A DNA stretch of 64,000 bases, taken from Lingula anatina (taxonomy: Eukaryota; Brachiopoda; Lingulata; Lingulida; Lingulidae). Each line of letters begins with the position of its first letter. Position 1 is the stretch's first letter. The notes beneath the pieces are model-generated. The model had not been told where the DNA came from. It saw nothing but the letters and a program-made list of their open reading frames with translations, and made no database searches. Positions 13,101 to 24,985 of the stretch are shown one piece after another. Where the stretch lies: positions 418,448 to 482,447 of the forward strand of contig NW_019775147.1 in assembly GCF_001039355.2 (NCBI RefSeq), read 5' to 3'. The translations under genes and the position numbers were made by a program.

Positions 13101-16100
13101 TACATTAATTTAATTCATAACTCAACGATGTTTGTTTAGAGAGTGAGAAAGAAAAATTACCGTTGCCCCAATTTCACGTCCAAACTGTGCACGATTTCTG
13201 AGAAATACACGATGGAAGAACCGTAGACACAGGTCGAATTTTCAAAATCAAAATCTGTGTCCGCAATTACAGTTTCACGTTGTTTAGGCAATCTGTAAGC
13301 AAGTAAATATTTTGGAAGGAGCTCTCCGCGTTCCTTTGTAAGAATAGCAAGTCTCCACCCTGATTCATGACACAGTTCTCGCGCCAGTCCCTCAACTGAC
13401 AGGTACGCGTTTTTCCGCTGCAGCGCGTCAACGTCTCTCGAAAAAGCATCTCCGGTGTAAACGTTGTTTTCAGTAATGGCCAAAGTCATGTCAACCGGCT
13501 TGTAGCAAAAGCCACCGATACGCCACCAAGTGTGCGGACATGTATTCGGCGACAACAAGGCTGCAAGGGAGGCCCCATCACTTTGTAATTTTACCCCAAT
13601 AACAGAACCGGAATGGTAAGAAGCTGTGTTTTTCGCCCCGGCTCCTTCAGCTTTGTCATTTAAGGACCGCATGCAGAGAGCACTAATGTGGTTCATAGGT
13701 AGATAGCATGGGATTTGAATCCAATTTGAAGAGATGCGCGGAGACGTGAATGCCATCAGAGTACACCGCCGACCTTCGTCAAACATTGGCTGCTTGATAT
13801 TTGGGTCGATGAAGGTACTCCTGATTGAATCTAGGTGTAGATTGGAGAGCTTTCCGTCAAGCTGAGGTTTGGAGATATCTGGCTCATACCAGTCCGTCAC
13901 TCCGCTGGTACCATCTGGCCAGCTAGTCGAGTGACCCTATGAACAAATGGACATGGTACTATAGGTAAATACAAAAAGAAGCTATGAAAAGAAAACATAC
14001 TCTGCGAGGCTGCATTATTAAGTCCTAGATCAAGTCTTGATTTAACTTCGTTTCATCATAATAACGTTTATCTGTATGTATTTGATGCAAGGTATGAAGA
14101 AAGTCGAATCCTCTTTAGTCAAAAAGGCTGAACTTAAGTGAAACGTTAGGCAATACACCTGAAATAAGCATTGACCTACTAAAATCAATTTAGTTACTTA
14201 CATTTGAACTCCGGAGTCCAATGAAAACCAGCGAGCGTTTTCTTACGAATAGCTCATGAAACCATGTTCTCGCCATGACATTCTTCACATAGTCAAGATC
14301 GTCACCATCATGGAACATCCCTAGCATACCACCTTTGTTCGTGCACAGAGTGTGGGCATCAGCCCATGACATCATGGTGTCGGGAACAAAAAGGTCGTAG
14401 CAAGTGTCCCGGTATTGTATCCCACCGAATTTAGCGTCCGTGCACTTGCCAGTTTCTGCCATTCTCCTGGAGTAACGGTCCTCGTGATCTAACGCGTAGG
14501 TCACTGCGGAGATTCCAACTATATCATGAAGATTTTCACTTTGTATTTCTGTAGTAAACACAAGACGGTAATTTGATATACTTGTCCATTGAAATGGTTT
14601 TCCCATCTCCCCGTACACGTAAGATATCAAACATTCGCCACTTTTAGCGTTACACGGATGATACTCCTTTATTCGAAACGCCACCCGTTTCCCCACGGAA
14701 CACCCACTGGGCACAGCAGAAATCTTTATTGTGTATGCCAGAAATTGCTCGTGTTCACTTTTAAAGAGAGTTCCAAGTATTACTTCATTGTACGGGTTCT
14801 GTAGGGTATAGTCTGCCGGGCCACAGTCCCCGTCCCTATACATTTGTCCGCAAGATTTAAAGAGAGTATAAAAAGGGCTTCGATAGAAAAATGCAGAGAC
14901 ATAGTTCCAACAGTCGTAGTGCTGACGTAGGTAGAAGACAATGATTTCAAAACCAAATTGTTCATTTGCCAGATAATCAGACAAGGAAAGTCGAAGGTTC
15001 AAAGTTTGGTTGGAACCGTTCGTAGGAGTAAACAAGCCTGTCTCAAAGTAATCAGCGTAGCTAGACACGGGAACGATTTGAACATCAATATCTTTTGAGG
15101 GGCGAGAAGCAGTTAACCTGACTTTCACTTTTGAGACCCCCCATCGAAAACGAACGACCACGGTGAATGGGTACTGTGTGTCTGCATCCGACGAAATAGT
15201 TATGTCAAATTCGTCCGTTACCTGTGATGGCGGTTGTGTGAGGAGATCATACGCAAATGTAAACTGTTGATAAAATGTATGTTTTAATGTTAATTTTTGG
15301 GGAAGGAATATGTCCACTTTCGCTTTCTTTCCACCAGTTTCATTCCGGGAGAAAACTCTGTCTGTTAGGTTACTCACTGATAGGGAATAATCAAATTCTG
15401 AATCGTCTACCTCATACTGAGGATGGAAGACCACGTCGCACATAGGGTTGATTCCGATATAGGTATGTATTTTTACATTGTAAGAAACCATGCCTTGTGG
15501 CATTCTTTCGAAAAGACCTCCAACAGTAAATAACATTACGTAAAGCGAACGGATTGGTACATTCAATTCCACCGGAGGCGCACAAAATGGCCCAACTGAA
15601 GAAGTGGCATTTATTCCCCATCCGTTAACAAAGAGAATAAGCCCACCGTATTGGCAATCTCCCGCCTGCGGCATGTCAAGGACCGGCATACCATCATGCA
15701 AACCGTTAAGTTTATCATAATCTAGAATTATGCCCAAGCCGTGCAAGAATGCCTTGCCATTTACGGGATGCCAGACATATACCTTGTAGAAAGAGTCGCT
15801 TCTCTCTTCAGTTAGTATTTCCCCACCTTCAAGTCCAACCAGTACCCCATCTTGTGGTATACAGGGAACAGTTTCTGAAATTAACATTCCGCACGGCTGA
15901 AGCCAATCTGAGGAAAAAGTTGCCGAAAACTTGAGGTCCGCCTCCAGTTTACTTTGCTTGATTACTATAAAGAACTGATACGTTCCAGCGGTGATATTCC
16001 CTGACAAACCAACAGTAGAGGATTGGAGAACAGCCAAACGCTTAGCCCAGGTGGAGGGCCCGTCATGAATATGTACAATGCTATTAGACTTGCCGTCGGA

Positions 16101-16964
16101 TGCACGGAATACCCAGGTCATTGTGAACAGCTTCCCAATATCTGTTCTAACATGAAATTGGTGATGATAATGAGACTGAGACTCAGCTGTAACAGTGTCC
16201 AACGAAAGGTCCAACCTTCCTGTTTTGTCGACATAAATGGCGTTGGGTGTAAATTTAATAGGCTTCCAAATATAAGCAGGCAAAGCTTCATAAAATGCTC
16301 GAAATCCAAGGAAGCCTTCATTTACCTCGTCAGTTTTAAAAACCACTGTCATAAAATTAGTGGGTGAGTAAGAACTCCAAGGAAAGACGCTACCACAAAA
16401 TTTCCCAATTAATGTGCCCTCCGATGACCTCCCGTCATAGACTTCCACTGAGTCGTATCGGCAATTTTCAGAAAATACTAGGTTGAAATATTCAAACGTG
16501 AGATTCACGATATAACCTCGAGAAACCTCGATTACCCAGGTACAATGTTGGTTCGGCAAGTACCTCCAGCGAAAACCCGTATTTAGACTGGACAGTTGTC
16601 CACATGGTGACGTGAAATACTTCACTGACCCACAGCCAGAGTCTCCGTGACCAACATTACAGTATTCTGTCGAGCAGGCTGCTAAAGTCTTCAGGCTATT
16701 CCCTGTGCTTCCTCCACGTGCCAACATCTGCTTCTGGATGCAGTCAAAGACCAATGTCGTAAAAGCGCCGTGAGTGTCGCTATTGCCATTATCTTTCTGA
16801 AGAATGGCCCCTTCTGACTGGTTCACGACATCGATTCCCCCAAAACTGCCTGCAACACCAGTTCCATCAACAATTACCACGTGGTCTGAAATAACTCCGA
16901 GTAAAAATAAGGTAAGGGTTGCACATAGCGCCACCTTCCTTAGCTTATGAGCTGCTTCATCCAT
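10170..16964 (-). CDS. GRL101-like receptor: CUB, C-type lectin, LDLa x7, LRR, 7TM
   Basis: Multidomain rhodopsin-class GPCR in the mould of the snail LDLa/LRR receptor GRL101 and relaxin-receptor-type LGRs. Exons on the minus strand are 16969-14202 (ATG at 16964), 13936-13161 and 12817-10170. Junctions AAT|GTAAGT, TAG|GGTCAC, ACG|GTAATT and TAG|GCAATT keep phase. Exon 1 has a hydrophobic signal segment, a CUB domain (CGSVKYFTSPCGQL to FYEAL), further beta-rich extracellular sequence and the start of a C-type lectin (CYDLFVPDTMMSWADAHTLC). Exon 2 completes the lectin (WPDG...TDWYEP) and adds a second lectin-like segment (CPHTWWRIGGFCYKP). Exon 3 has seven LDLa or LDLa-like modules (CDGVSDCINGDDELRC type), LRRs, seven membrane helices, NPLVY in TM7 and a cytoplasmic tail. 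The DRY position reads AEDIR. One extra base at 11578-11583 breaks the frame. Removing it gives 6,186 nt, an exact multiple of three. The ligand is unknown. Confidence 0.9.
11578..11583 (-). other. apparent 1-bp frameshift in an LRR of the receptor
   Basis: On the minus strand the run reads CCC AAAAAA TG. As assembled, the LRR frame reaches a stop 12 codons later (TLPKKCFPWTL then stop). With five As instead of six, the next repeat reads on naturally (F-x-GL-NIRELDISHNNL) into the 7TM domain. A homopolymer miscount or a real null allele would both fit. Confidence 0.8.
12818..13160 (-). other. receptor intron 2
   Basis: 343-bp intron of the minus-strand receptor (GTAATT...ATTCTAG). No feature inside. 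Confidence 0.85.
13937..14201 (-). other. receptor intron 1
   Basis: 265-bp phase-0 intron (GTAAGT...TTCATAG). It splits the first C-type lectin domain just before its WPDG segment. Confidence 0.85.
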
Positions 16965-17730
16965 TCTTTCTGAAAAAAAATTGATAATTTCAGCTATTTC
17001 CTGATCAAAATTGTGGTAAGCATATATCTTAACATACAGAGAAAATGATCGTGATCACTCGTTTGTTGTACACGTGGGAGTATAAATGGAATGGAAATGA
17101 AATGCAGGGTGTCTTTTGTAGCGGGGGGGGGGGGGGTCACCTGTGGAAATCCACAGAGCAGTCCCTTTAACTTGCGAGAAAATCGCTGTGGACAATTGCG
17201 TCTTTTTTAAAAGGGAGGGTCTCAACTTCCCTGATGTTGAACTGAACTGAAAAAGTGCCACGATGGAAAAGTAGTTGAAACCAAGATCAGCAATTACACA
17301 GAAGTTCCTTTATGCATTCGTGTACCATATCTGTAACAGTATGTCGCTAAATGGAACTATGCTGTAAAGGCTACATTATGCTATATTTGTGTACGTACTT
17401 TGTCAAGCTGCATCACCATGTGCATGAATCTGAATTATAAAGTAGTGCTGAGCGCGTTGTTGCAGACCCTTCATCATGGTTCAATTTATAATATTGAAAA
17501 CGTGCTAATAAAAGTTGACAAAAATGTGAGCCGAAACAACATGACTAATGTCCTATTTTAAAAATCCCGATAAAAATCTGGTTCGTTTGTCAAAACTACG
17601 ACGTAAAAATTAAACATCATAGCCAACTGCACACTTGATATTCTTGAGTTTAATATAAAAAAAGAAAGCGCTTAGATATTTTTGTCGTTGAAAGAACCGC
17701 GTAAACTCAAAACCCTGTGCACGTAAAGCC
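16965..17730 (-). other. upstream region of the receptor gene
   Basis: TTTTTTTTCAG ends at 16970, five bases before the ATG, so the start codon lies at the front of an internal exon. An untranslated first exon must therefore lie further upstream; I could not place it. A G-run occurs at 17131-17141. Confidence 0.5.
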
Positions 17731-17732
17731 TA

Positions 17733-18534
17733 GGTTACATTGGAAATGCGATGCCCGTACGGTGGATGTATACTGACCGTAATACCCTTTTCGTACGGCA
17801 TCTGAGCGGAGGTAGATTATGGCCGTGCGAAAGGCACGGAATCGTACAGATATAATTAGATCTCCGCGGTCTCTTCAATTTTGTGAAGCTGCAACTTTTG
17901 ACAATTTTTTTAAAAATCGTAAGCCCGTAACAATATCGAGATGGCATTGCGCAATCCCCGCATGAGAATTGCACAGGCCGGCATTGTACGGTGGACTTCC
18001 GTTATCGCGCAACAACACAAGGTGATACAGAGCTGTCAAAATTGATAAGCCTTGATTACATTTGCCACGGCGTACTATTTTTTTTTTTTCAACCTTGTGT
18101 TCAGATTTCGAAAAACTACAATTTCACATTTATGCAAATGAATTAAGCCAAGGAGTTGTACAACTCCATGATTACAATGGCATTTAAAGTTTTAACTCTT
18201 CTTATGCCAACCTAAACCATCAAATAAGGAAGTGAAAGAGACCAACAACAGGTTCAACCATTGTCACGATCGAAGCAAGCCCACCGAACAATGCCCATGC
18301 GGAACTGCGCAATGCCATCTGCGATATTGTTACGGCCTAGGGGCTTACGATTTAAAGGAGTTTGTCAAAAGTTTCAGCTTTACAAAATCGTAGAGGCTAC
18401 GAAGATCGTGAATCCGTACCATTTCGTACGATTTCGCACGCTCGCCGTCTTCCGCCGAACAGACTCCGCACGAAAAGGGATTTATGGGCAGTTTACGAGC
18501 AGCGTGCGGACATCGCATGGCAGATGTGAACGGG
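17733..18534. mobile_element. long-TIR foldback element (~800 bp)
   Basis: The arms at about 17733-18010 and 18262-18534 are imperfect inverted repeats. Shared blocks include GATGCCCGTACGGTG-like ends, CCCTTTTCGTACGG, AAACTTTTGACAA, CGTAAGCCC, CCGTAACAATATCG and GGCATTGCGCA. Only a ~250-bp non-coding centre separates them. The reading frame seen across the right arm is not a gene. The outer end includes GTTCACATCTGCCATGCG. No clear target-site duplication was seen. Confidence 0.8.
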
Positions 18535-18759
18535 TAAGGGGTTCTAGTGGTCCATCTGCACCGTATTTTCACGCTAATCCTTATGTTATTCCTCATGCTG
18601 TTATTTTACCTCTATTTCCAATTTCGCCTTTGATGGTTTTAGGAAGCCGTAATAACAGTAAAATGCCTTACATTTTTTTGAGTTGGAAGATTTGCGTCTC
18701 CTTGATATTTCGACGTAAGTGGTCAGTACGCACGGGGGCTGCACTGACAACGTATCAAA

Positions 18760-19425
18760 CAGTTTAAGATTGAATATGTTAGTTTTAAAACTAATATTTA
18801 TCATTCGCTATCATTTATTAAAAACCTGCTTTATGCCATTATTAGTCTCTTCTTAAACAAAAAACAAGTTTGATTAATAGATATTTGGGTTCTTGCAACA
18901 CATACAACGAACGTCTAGAAACCTCATTTGATTGAACAGCAATAAAGCCGCACAGACAAAGTATGTCAACTGCACAGTGGCTGAAAAGACTCCGTATATG
19001 ATTGTTTTTCAACCGACAAGCCGAACTTTCACGACCTGACGTCAAGGTCATGTGAGAGAAATGGCACTTCGGCCGTATTAATGTAGACATATGTGGCGGG
19101 GCAACTTGGCCCCAAGGTCGGGGCAAGTTGGCACTATATACTTAAATGCAATAGGTATCCCATGTTAACGCCACGAAATACATTTTAAATACATTTTTAC
19201 ACATATTTATTTTATTTAATTGATTTTAAAGAGTCTTTGCTGAAAAAGTAGATCAAATGAGGTTTCTAGACGTTTCGTTGTATGTGTTGCAAGAACCCAA
19301 ATATCTATTAATCAAACTTGTTTTTTGTTTAAGAAGAGACTAATAATGGCATAAAGCAGGTTTTTAATAAATGATAGCGAATGATAAATATTAGTTTTAA
19401 AACTAACAAATTCAATCTTAAACTG
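18760..19425. repeat. near-perfect 174-bp inverted repeat (foldback)
   Basis: The left arm 18760-18932 and right arm 19252-19425 are almost exact reverse complements, from CAGTTTAAGATTGAAT/ATTCAATCTTAAACTG at the outer ends to ACCTCATTTGAT/ATCAAATGAGGT at the inner ends. The 319-bp loop contains a GGGGCAAGTTGG palindrome. The high arm identity implies recent origin or conversion. Confidence 0.9.
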
Positions 19426-19846
19426 GTATTAATTTAACAAACCATTGACTTTGTTTTAACAATGGTCAATAGCTCTGTTACCCGCAAAGGATAGTGGTCT
19501 ATATGAGTGATCAACTTGCCCCTAGTCAAGGGGGCCAACTAGCACCGCGTCCACTTTTTTTTTTTGCGATAAAACATTAGCTTTAGTTTGCTGCCCCATA
19601 CATATACCACATTTGACGAAAAGTCAATGAAAATAAAATTTTAAAATTTCTTTATTAAGTTGCTTTTAGATGCAGATATCTTTAATTTGGACTAGCCGCT
19701 TAAGTAAAACTTCTTACGACCAACGCTTTCTTGGCATTATTGGATAGGATCACTTTGCAAAATGACGTGATTTTTAACCTCGTATTTACTTTTTCATAAA
19801 ATGACGAGAGGCCAACTTTCCCCGTGGTCCAACTAGCCCCGGTTTC
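19097..19846. repeat. dispersed GGGGCAAGTTGG-type motif, three sites
   Basis: Related GC-rich motifs occur in otherwise AT-rich DNA at 19097-19134 (GGGGCAACTTGGCCCC...GGGGCAAGTTGGCAC), 19511-19546 (CAACTTGCCCC...GGGGCCAACTAGCACC) and 19811-19842 (CCAACTTTCCCC...CCAACTAGCCCC). They may be the ends or internal repeats of one decayed element that overlaps the 174-bp foldback. Confidence 0.5.
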
Positions 19847-19939
19847 CCCTATTTACCACCAAATCTTACAAATTTTAACAAACTAATCATAACAAATTAC
19901 TGCAGAAGTAATAAGATAAAATCATAATGCGCATAATCT

Positions 19940-20125
19940 GAATAATGCGCTCTAGTTCTCAATGCCCTCAATGCGCTCTTAGATCAACACTGGAGTATCA
20001 TGGAGTATGCATGTCAAGCTTTGCACCCTGGCCTCACCACCAATCTTAGTGATAAATTAAAATCCATTCAAAAAGTGTATTTTAACTATTATATCCTGAA
20101 AGCTCATATCAAGAAGCAACTCCAA
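19940..20125 (+). pseudogene. non-LTR retrotransposon relic (3' part of the RT ORF)
   Basis: From 20003 the frame reads EYACQALHPGLTTNLSDKLK and then SIQKVYF. This matches the block that follows the reverse-transcriptase domain in CR1/L2/Jockey-like ORF2 proteins (LEYAC-VWHPGLT--L---LE-IQKRAL-II). Stops lie upstream and the reading decays after about 20100. It is a fragment only. Confidence 0.65.
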
Positions 20126-21365
20126 ATTACCAATACTGTATCACCACACTATACAATGGCAAAATGCTAAATGTAGGTTCCAGTATCGGAGTTATTCATA
20201 TTTCTCATTCTTATTCCACTGGATTACTAACAACACTGACGCACTTGCCAATCGTTATTTGGTCCTTATGAAAATCATTAGGGTTCATTCTACATCCATC
20301 AGTAATCTACAAAAAAAGTTTCCAGCGAAAATCTCTATAATTGTAGTCTCTATCGTTTCACACACACACACACACAAAAAAAAGGCAGAGATATATACTG
20401 GATGTTTTTTTTTCACGTAAAAAAAAGACAGAGAGAAAATATTTAAAATTCAAGAAACGCAAAATCCTAGAAACGCAAGCCCAGCACCAGGAAATAAATT
20501 GCACAAGAGTACTCTCCTTAATAAGGAGGCAATTTCAAAATTAAGTGAGTTGTTACTTTCACAAAGCTTTATCACAAATGAAGTATTGCGCAAATGTGTT
20601 CACTTAAACACGAGCAGGAAAAAACTACTTACTAACATTGAAACTTTAATTTCTGTGGCAGGTTTCCTAAATGATATGATTTTATAACTGTTCTGTAATT
20701 ACAAGAAACTTTTGTTTGTTCTTAAAAAAAGCTTGTAAGAAAGACGAACCAGATGTTGTTGTCAAAACTCTATCAGGCTGTAGTACTTCAAGTGTATTAT
20801 AGTAGTGGTTCTCGAAAATTGTACCCGGTTGGTTCCAAAAATAGAGCTTAGCCCACCCCAACTGCATGAGTTAATCTATTTTGGACACCCCTTCTTGCAG
20901 GCAAAAAATTGTTACGCACCCCTCCCCCCCTACTCTATGACCAGTTCCTAAGTCGATAAAGCGTGTCACATTCATAATTTAAAAAAAATTAAATTTCCCA
21001 CAATCTTATAAAATCTCTATGTATACCAATTCCATGTGTAATGAACAGGTATTCTTTGATTGGCAATTGGTCATCTCTGTTAAATCACATGGCCTTAGCA
21101 CTGTTATCAGCTCTCTGTTGATAAGACCAATGATATTGCAGAAAATCATCCCCAACCGTTTCGTTTCCATCCCAGTTACACTTCCACGGTTTTTACAAAG
21201 ACAAATGAGGCAAACATTCGTTTAAAAGTGTTAACAAAAGCATACTATTTAAAAATGAAGCATGTTATGTGATCCATCAGCATTACAAGAATTAAATATT
21301 CTACGCCTTGGAGTTTAAAAACTTCGTGAAATATGGGCACAAAAGTAGGCCCCATTTAAGAAGTT
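20126..21365. other. gene-poor stretch
   Basis: A short (CA)n at 20360-20375. AGTGGTTCTCGAAAATTGTACC near 20803 resembles one end of a hAT-type non-autonomous element, with no partner found. No gene recognised. A 62-codon frame at 20499-20687 has no family resemblance. Confidence 0.4.
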
Positions 21366-21371
21366 AACAGG

Positions 21372-21511
21372 TTTGACAGGAATGGTAGTCCTTGGATTGG
21401 AAGGTTAGGGCTAGTTGTAGTATTCGGGTTAGTACATATTAGGACGAATGTCACTTGTTTGTGGTAATGTTGAACGGACTAGGGTTCCTAGCGAACTTCC
21501 ATTCCTGTCAC
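21372..21511. mobile_element. 140-bp palindromic MITE, TIR TGACAGGAATGG
   Basis: The left end TTTGACAGGAATGGTAGTC and right end GAACTTCCATTCCTGTCAC are inverted. The same terminal motif recurs once at 25015-25045 (GTGTGACAGGAATGGAAGTTCG) and again, degraded, at 32793-32826. This indicates a dispersed family. Confidence 0.65.
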
Positions 21512-23130
21512 ATTGAAAGAATAGCCGTTTCCTTTCATTGTAAGATGAGGATACAAAACAATTCGCACTACGCCTACCGTTGCAGGCGAAGCTGATGGAT
21601 TTAAACTTTCTTTAACATACCGATTTGATGTTGAACATATCAAAAATTCTAAAATTATTCACCGATCGATATAGGGGATCCCTTTCCTTTCAAAAACGAA
21701 ATGACACATTCAGCCCACGAAACTTTATCATAAAGGTTGAAATAACTGGCATTACGCTCATAAAAATACCTAAGATTGTTTGCACTTAGGTAAACATTGT
21801 AAATAACATTTTTGCATGGCATCAAATATGCGTTTCGCTTTGGAAGATGATTTTCAGATCATTCTATATTCGATCGGCCTTTAAATGGTCATTATATTCA
21901 TGTTATGTTGATATACGCGTACATACCAAGTTTCGTAAGCAGGCCTCCGTAGAAGCAAACAGGCGCCTTAAATACTTGAGCTACGCTTTGAACAGACGTC
22001 TTGAGCGCTGAGCCATGTATGTGTAACTAAGCAAGAATATCTGTGCAAAGAAAGAGGCGCCAACTACTTTTATACCGTATTGCCGAATTAAGAGGCAGGT
22101 GTCTCTTGCGAAACAGCACTTTATTATTTTTTCAACCCACAATATGCAAAGCTGAGAGCGTGTGTTATATCTTGCGGCAAGATCAATTACTTTTGCAGGA
22201 TGACACGGCACCACACTGTTGATACTTTATTAAGAAGTTTCGAAAGTGAGTTTTGGTATCTCACGGTAGAAGTTACAAAACTAAGTGGGAACTCATGGTT
22301 TATTCACGTTGACTAAACATGGTCATTTTCTTCATGGTTACACGTTCAACCTCGACCACACTTACAACTTTTTGGCAACCTCCAAAATTGATAAAACGAC
22401 AGCAAGTACTTAGTATGTAGGGCTTAAACAAGTGGTCAAGGCTTATAATTGTTATAGTGAGGAATGACGACAGCAGTTTGAAGCTTCCGAACGTTTATTC
22501 ACCGACTCTTCTTTCATACAACTTCACAAATATTTATACTCAATTTCTCCGTACTGACCATGCATTTACTTGTTTTCTTTTCTTTGTCTTTGCGTGATTA
22601 CAAAATATTTTCCATTCTCATGTTGCAAGTCACTATGCAACATTTCCTTATTAGGTAATCCTTAAGGGACTTGTTTTCAATTAAAGATATCTAAAATATT
22701 ATTTGGATTACTCATATTTGGACCTTATCCAAAACTCAGTTATCATGTGATAAATAGATGATCAAAATTAAAATATGTTATTAAATTAACCAATTACATT
22801 AACTGTTACTGACTTTGACCTTTTCCATCTTTTTCTGACATTAAAAACATGTTCTACACTTGTTGACTCTTGGAGAAACTTAACTTACACTCAATAACTC
22901 TTTGTCCCTTTTACTCATTTGATTCCGCTTTAATTATTATCTGTGATTAGTGAAAGTGTAAGTAATTTGCTTTACAACATAATCTAAAACAAGATAGCAA
23001 TGCTTTCAAATGTACAGACAAAAATCAGAAATAAATGATGCACTAAATAGCTAATTTTGTCAATATGAATACAGTAACACATTATACTTAACAACAAGTT
23101 ACGTCAACAGTAAATTTTGATTATGCACAA
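21512..23130. other. gene-free AT-rich stretch
   Basis: I see no coding sequence, RNA gene or clear repeat here. The minus-strand frame at 21981-22214 has no family features. Confidence 0.4.
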
Positions 23131-23139
23131 AAGATAACA

Positions 23140-23870
23140 TGGATGCTAAAATATGTAACTAGCAGGGATCAGGGATCAGGCCCATGAGAGTTCAAATTCA
23201 CACATTGAAAATGCGAGAATGAGAAAATGAAATTTGAAAAAATGCACAAATTCAAGGCCATAAATTTAAGGGCACAAAATATTTTTTTGTCAATTTTGAT
23301 GCAATTTTACATAATGATTAACTGCAAAATCACCAAAGACGACAATTGTAGGCCAATTAATCTTTTCAGTAAATTTGAGAATCATATGCAACATGGCTTT
23401 CTTCTAATGGTCATTATGGCGGCAGTGCCCAAAATAGGGTTTTCTTCCATTTTGATGCAATATTACATAATTCTTAATAGCATAATCACCCCCATGTTTT
23501 ATAAGTATCATGGATATTCACAAAATGTAACTAGCAGAAGCCTCCCCATGTAAGTTAAAAAATCACTTTGAAAATGCCACTATATGCAAAAATGAACATT
23601 TCATGTTTGGCATAAAAAACTGCATTTTTTCAGAAAAATAATCCGATCATACTTTTTTAATTCGACCTGTATTTCAGTAATATTGGTCACTACTTTAGGA
23701 TTGAAGCCAATGAGTCAACTGAGTTTTTAAAATGTGTTATGGCATTTATGTTGAAAAAGGGTGAAAAACAGCAAAACTTTTGGAAAAAGGTCCGACCAAG
23801 CTGATTTTAGAACTCGATCTGCATTTTATTAATATTCATCAGTGATGTAAATTTGAAGACAGAAGATAAA
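23140..23870. repeat. imperfect tandem repeats (~370 bp and ~148 bp units)
   Basis: ATGTAACTAGCAG...CATTGAAAATGC at about 23152 recurs at about 23525. TTTTGATGCAATWTTACATAAT occurs at 23294 and 23451. TCCGAYCA...TCGAYCTGYATTT...AATATT occurs near 23642 and 23789. These are decayed duplications without coding function. Confidence 0.55.
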
Positions 23871-24176
23871 ACAGTTTTCCACTTATCTTGTTATCACTGA
23901 AATCGCCCGCCGACGACCATGACAAAGACGACGACAGACGCAGGTAACGTCTATATGTACAGACAAATCTGTGTTTGTACATAAAAAGAAGAAAAACGAA
24001 ATGAGTATTCATATATCTGATAAGGTGCAAGATATTATGTAAATTAATCAAAATGAAGGAAATGAAAATTCTTACGGCAATTCACGTATTATTTGAAACT
24101 CACATAATAAAGCAAACAAAGGAGAATAATGATACTTCGTAAATAAATTGCTTTATGGCACAATTATTTATCGCTT

Positions 24177-24460
24177 CCCGCACGAAAAGGAAGCAGATAC
24201 TCCAACACAGTAGACTACTGCAATCATACTGCAAACATGCTTCAAATCTGCTTCGTTTGGGGAGCTAATTAGCATATTTGAAACATGCTTCTATCATGCT
24301 GCTAATCTACTGCACTAATGCTCCTCCTCTGTACAACCCTATGTAATTTTTGAAGTAGAATTGCAGTAGGCTATACTGCATTTCTACTGCAAATATGCTC
24401 CACACCACTACTGCGTTAATGCTTCTTTGCTACTTCGATACTACTGCATTTTCGTGCGGG
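24177..24460. mobile_element. 284-bp MITE, TIR CCCGCACGAAAA
   Basis: It begins CCCGCACGAAAAGGAAGCAG and ends CTACTGCATTTTCGTGCGGG, an inverted pair of about 20 bp. The interior is rich in repeated TACTGCA and ATGCTTC words. It has no open frame. No convincing target-site duplication. Confidence 0.75.
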
Positions 24461-24639
24461 TTAACTTGAGTCTGTTGAAATCACGCGCCTTTTTAAAAAT
24501 ACCCAAACGAGGCGATTATGCCGACATAACTCTTTTTATCAATTATGCAGCAAATATAATGTATGTTCAAAGGATCTTAATCAGATACAACAGAACTGAG
24601 ATATTGGTACACACTTAAAAGGAATGACCTTTCCGGTTG

Positions 24640-24730
24640 ACACCAGTGCAGTCCCGTAGCCGGGGGGGGGGGGGGGGGTTGATTCGAAAGAAACCCATTT
24701 TTTGACACTGCTGGCTACGGGTCTGCAGTG
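24640..24730. repeat. inverted CCCGTAGCC/GGCTACGGG flanking a poly-G tract
   Basis: CAGTCCCGTAGCCGG (24648) is followed by a run of about 18 G (24661-24678), then CTGGCTACGGGTCTGCAG (24709-24728). The inverted ends are about 17 bp. Probably a very small non-autonomous element. Confidence 0.55.
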
Positions 24731-24813
24731 TAAAGATAATAATGGTGGAGCAGCATACAGTGTAACTCTGTACACCTCGTCTGTCTCCAACCCAGTAAAC
24801 GTTGAGGGAGATT

Positions 24814-24980
24814 CAGGGGCGTAACCAGACCATTTAAAATTGTACGCACAGATTTTGAAAATTCCCAGGTACGATTATATTCCGTGAAAAATACACTGAA
24901 TTTATGGAGAATAATATCATGGTTGGCTCAAAAAAATTGTACGCACAGTGCATCCGTGCGTATGCCTGGTTACGCCCCTG
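24814..24980. mobile_element. 167-bp MITE with CAGGGGCGTAACCAG ends and 5-bp TSD
   Basis: It begins CAGGGGCGTAACCAGAC and ends GCCTGGTTACGCCCCTG. AGATT is duplicated exactly at 24809-24813 and 24981-24985. CAGGGG termini are typical of hAT-like elements, though most hATs make 8-bp duplications. A second internal inversion (ATTGTACGCACAG, direct copies) is present. Confidence 0.85.
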
Positions 24981-24985
24981 AGATT

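Noticed and set aside
18261-18767. 168-codon plus-strand frame
   Set aside because: It lies across the right arm of the 17.7-18.5 kb foldback element and has no protein-like features.
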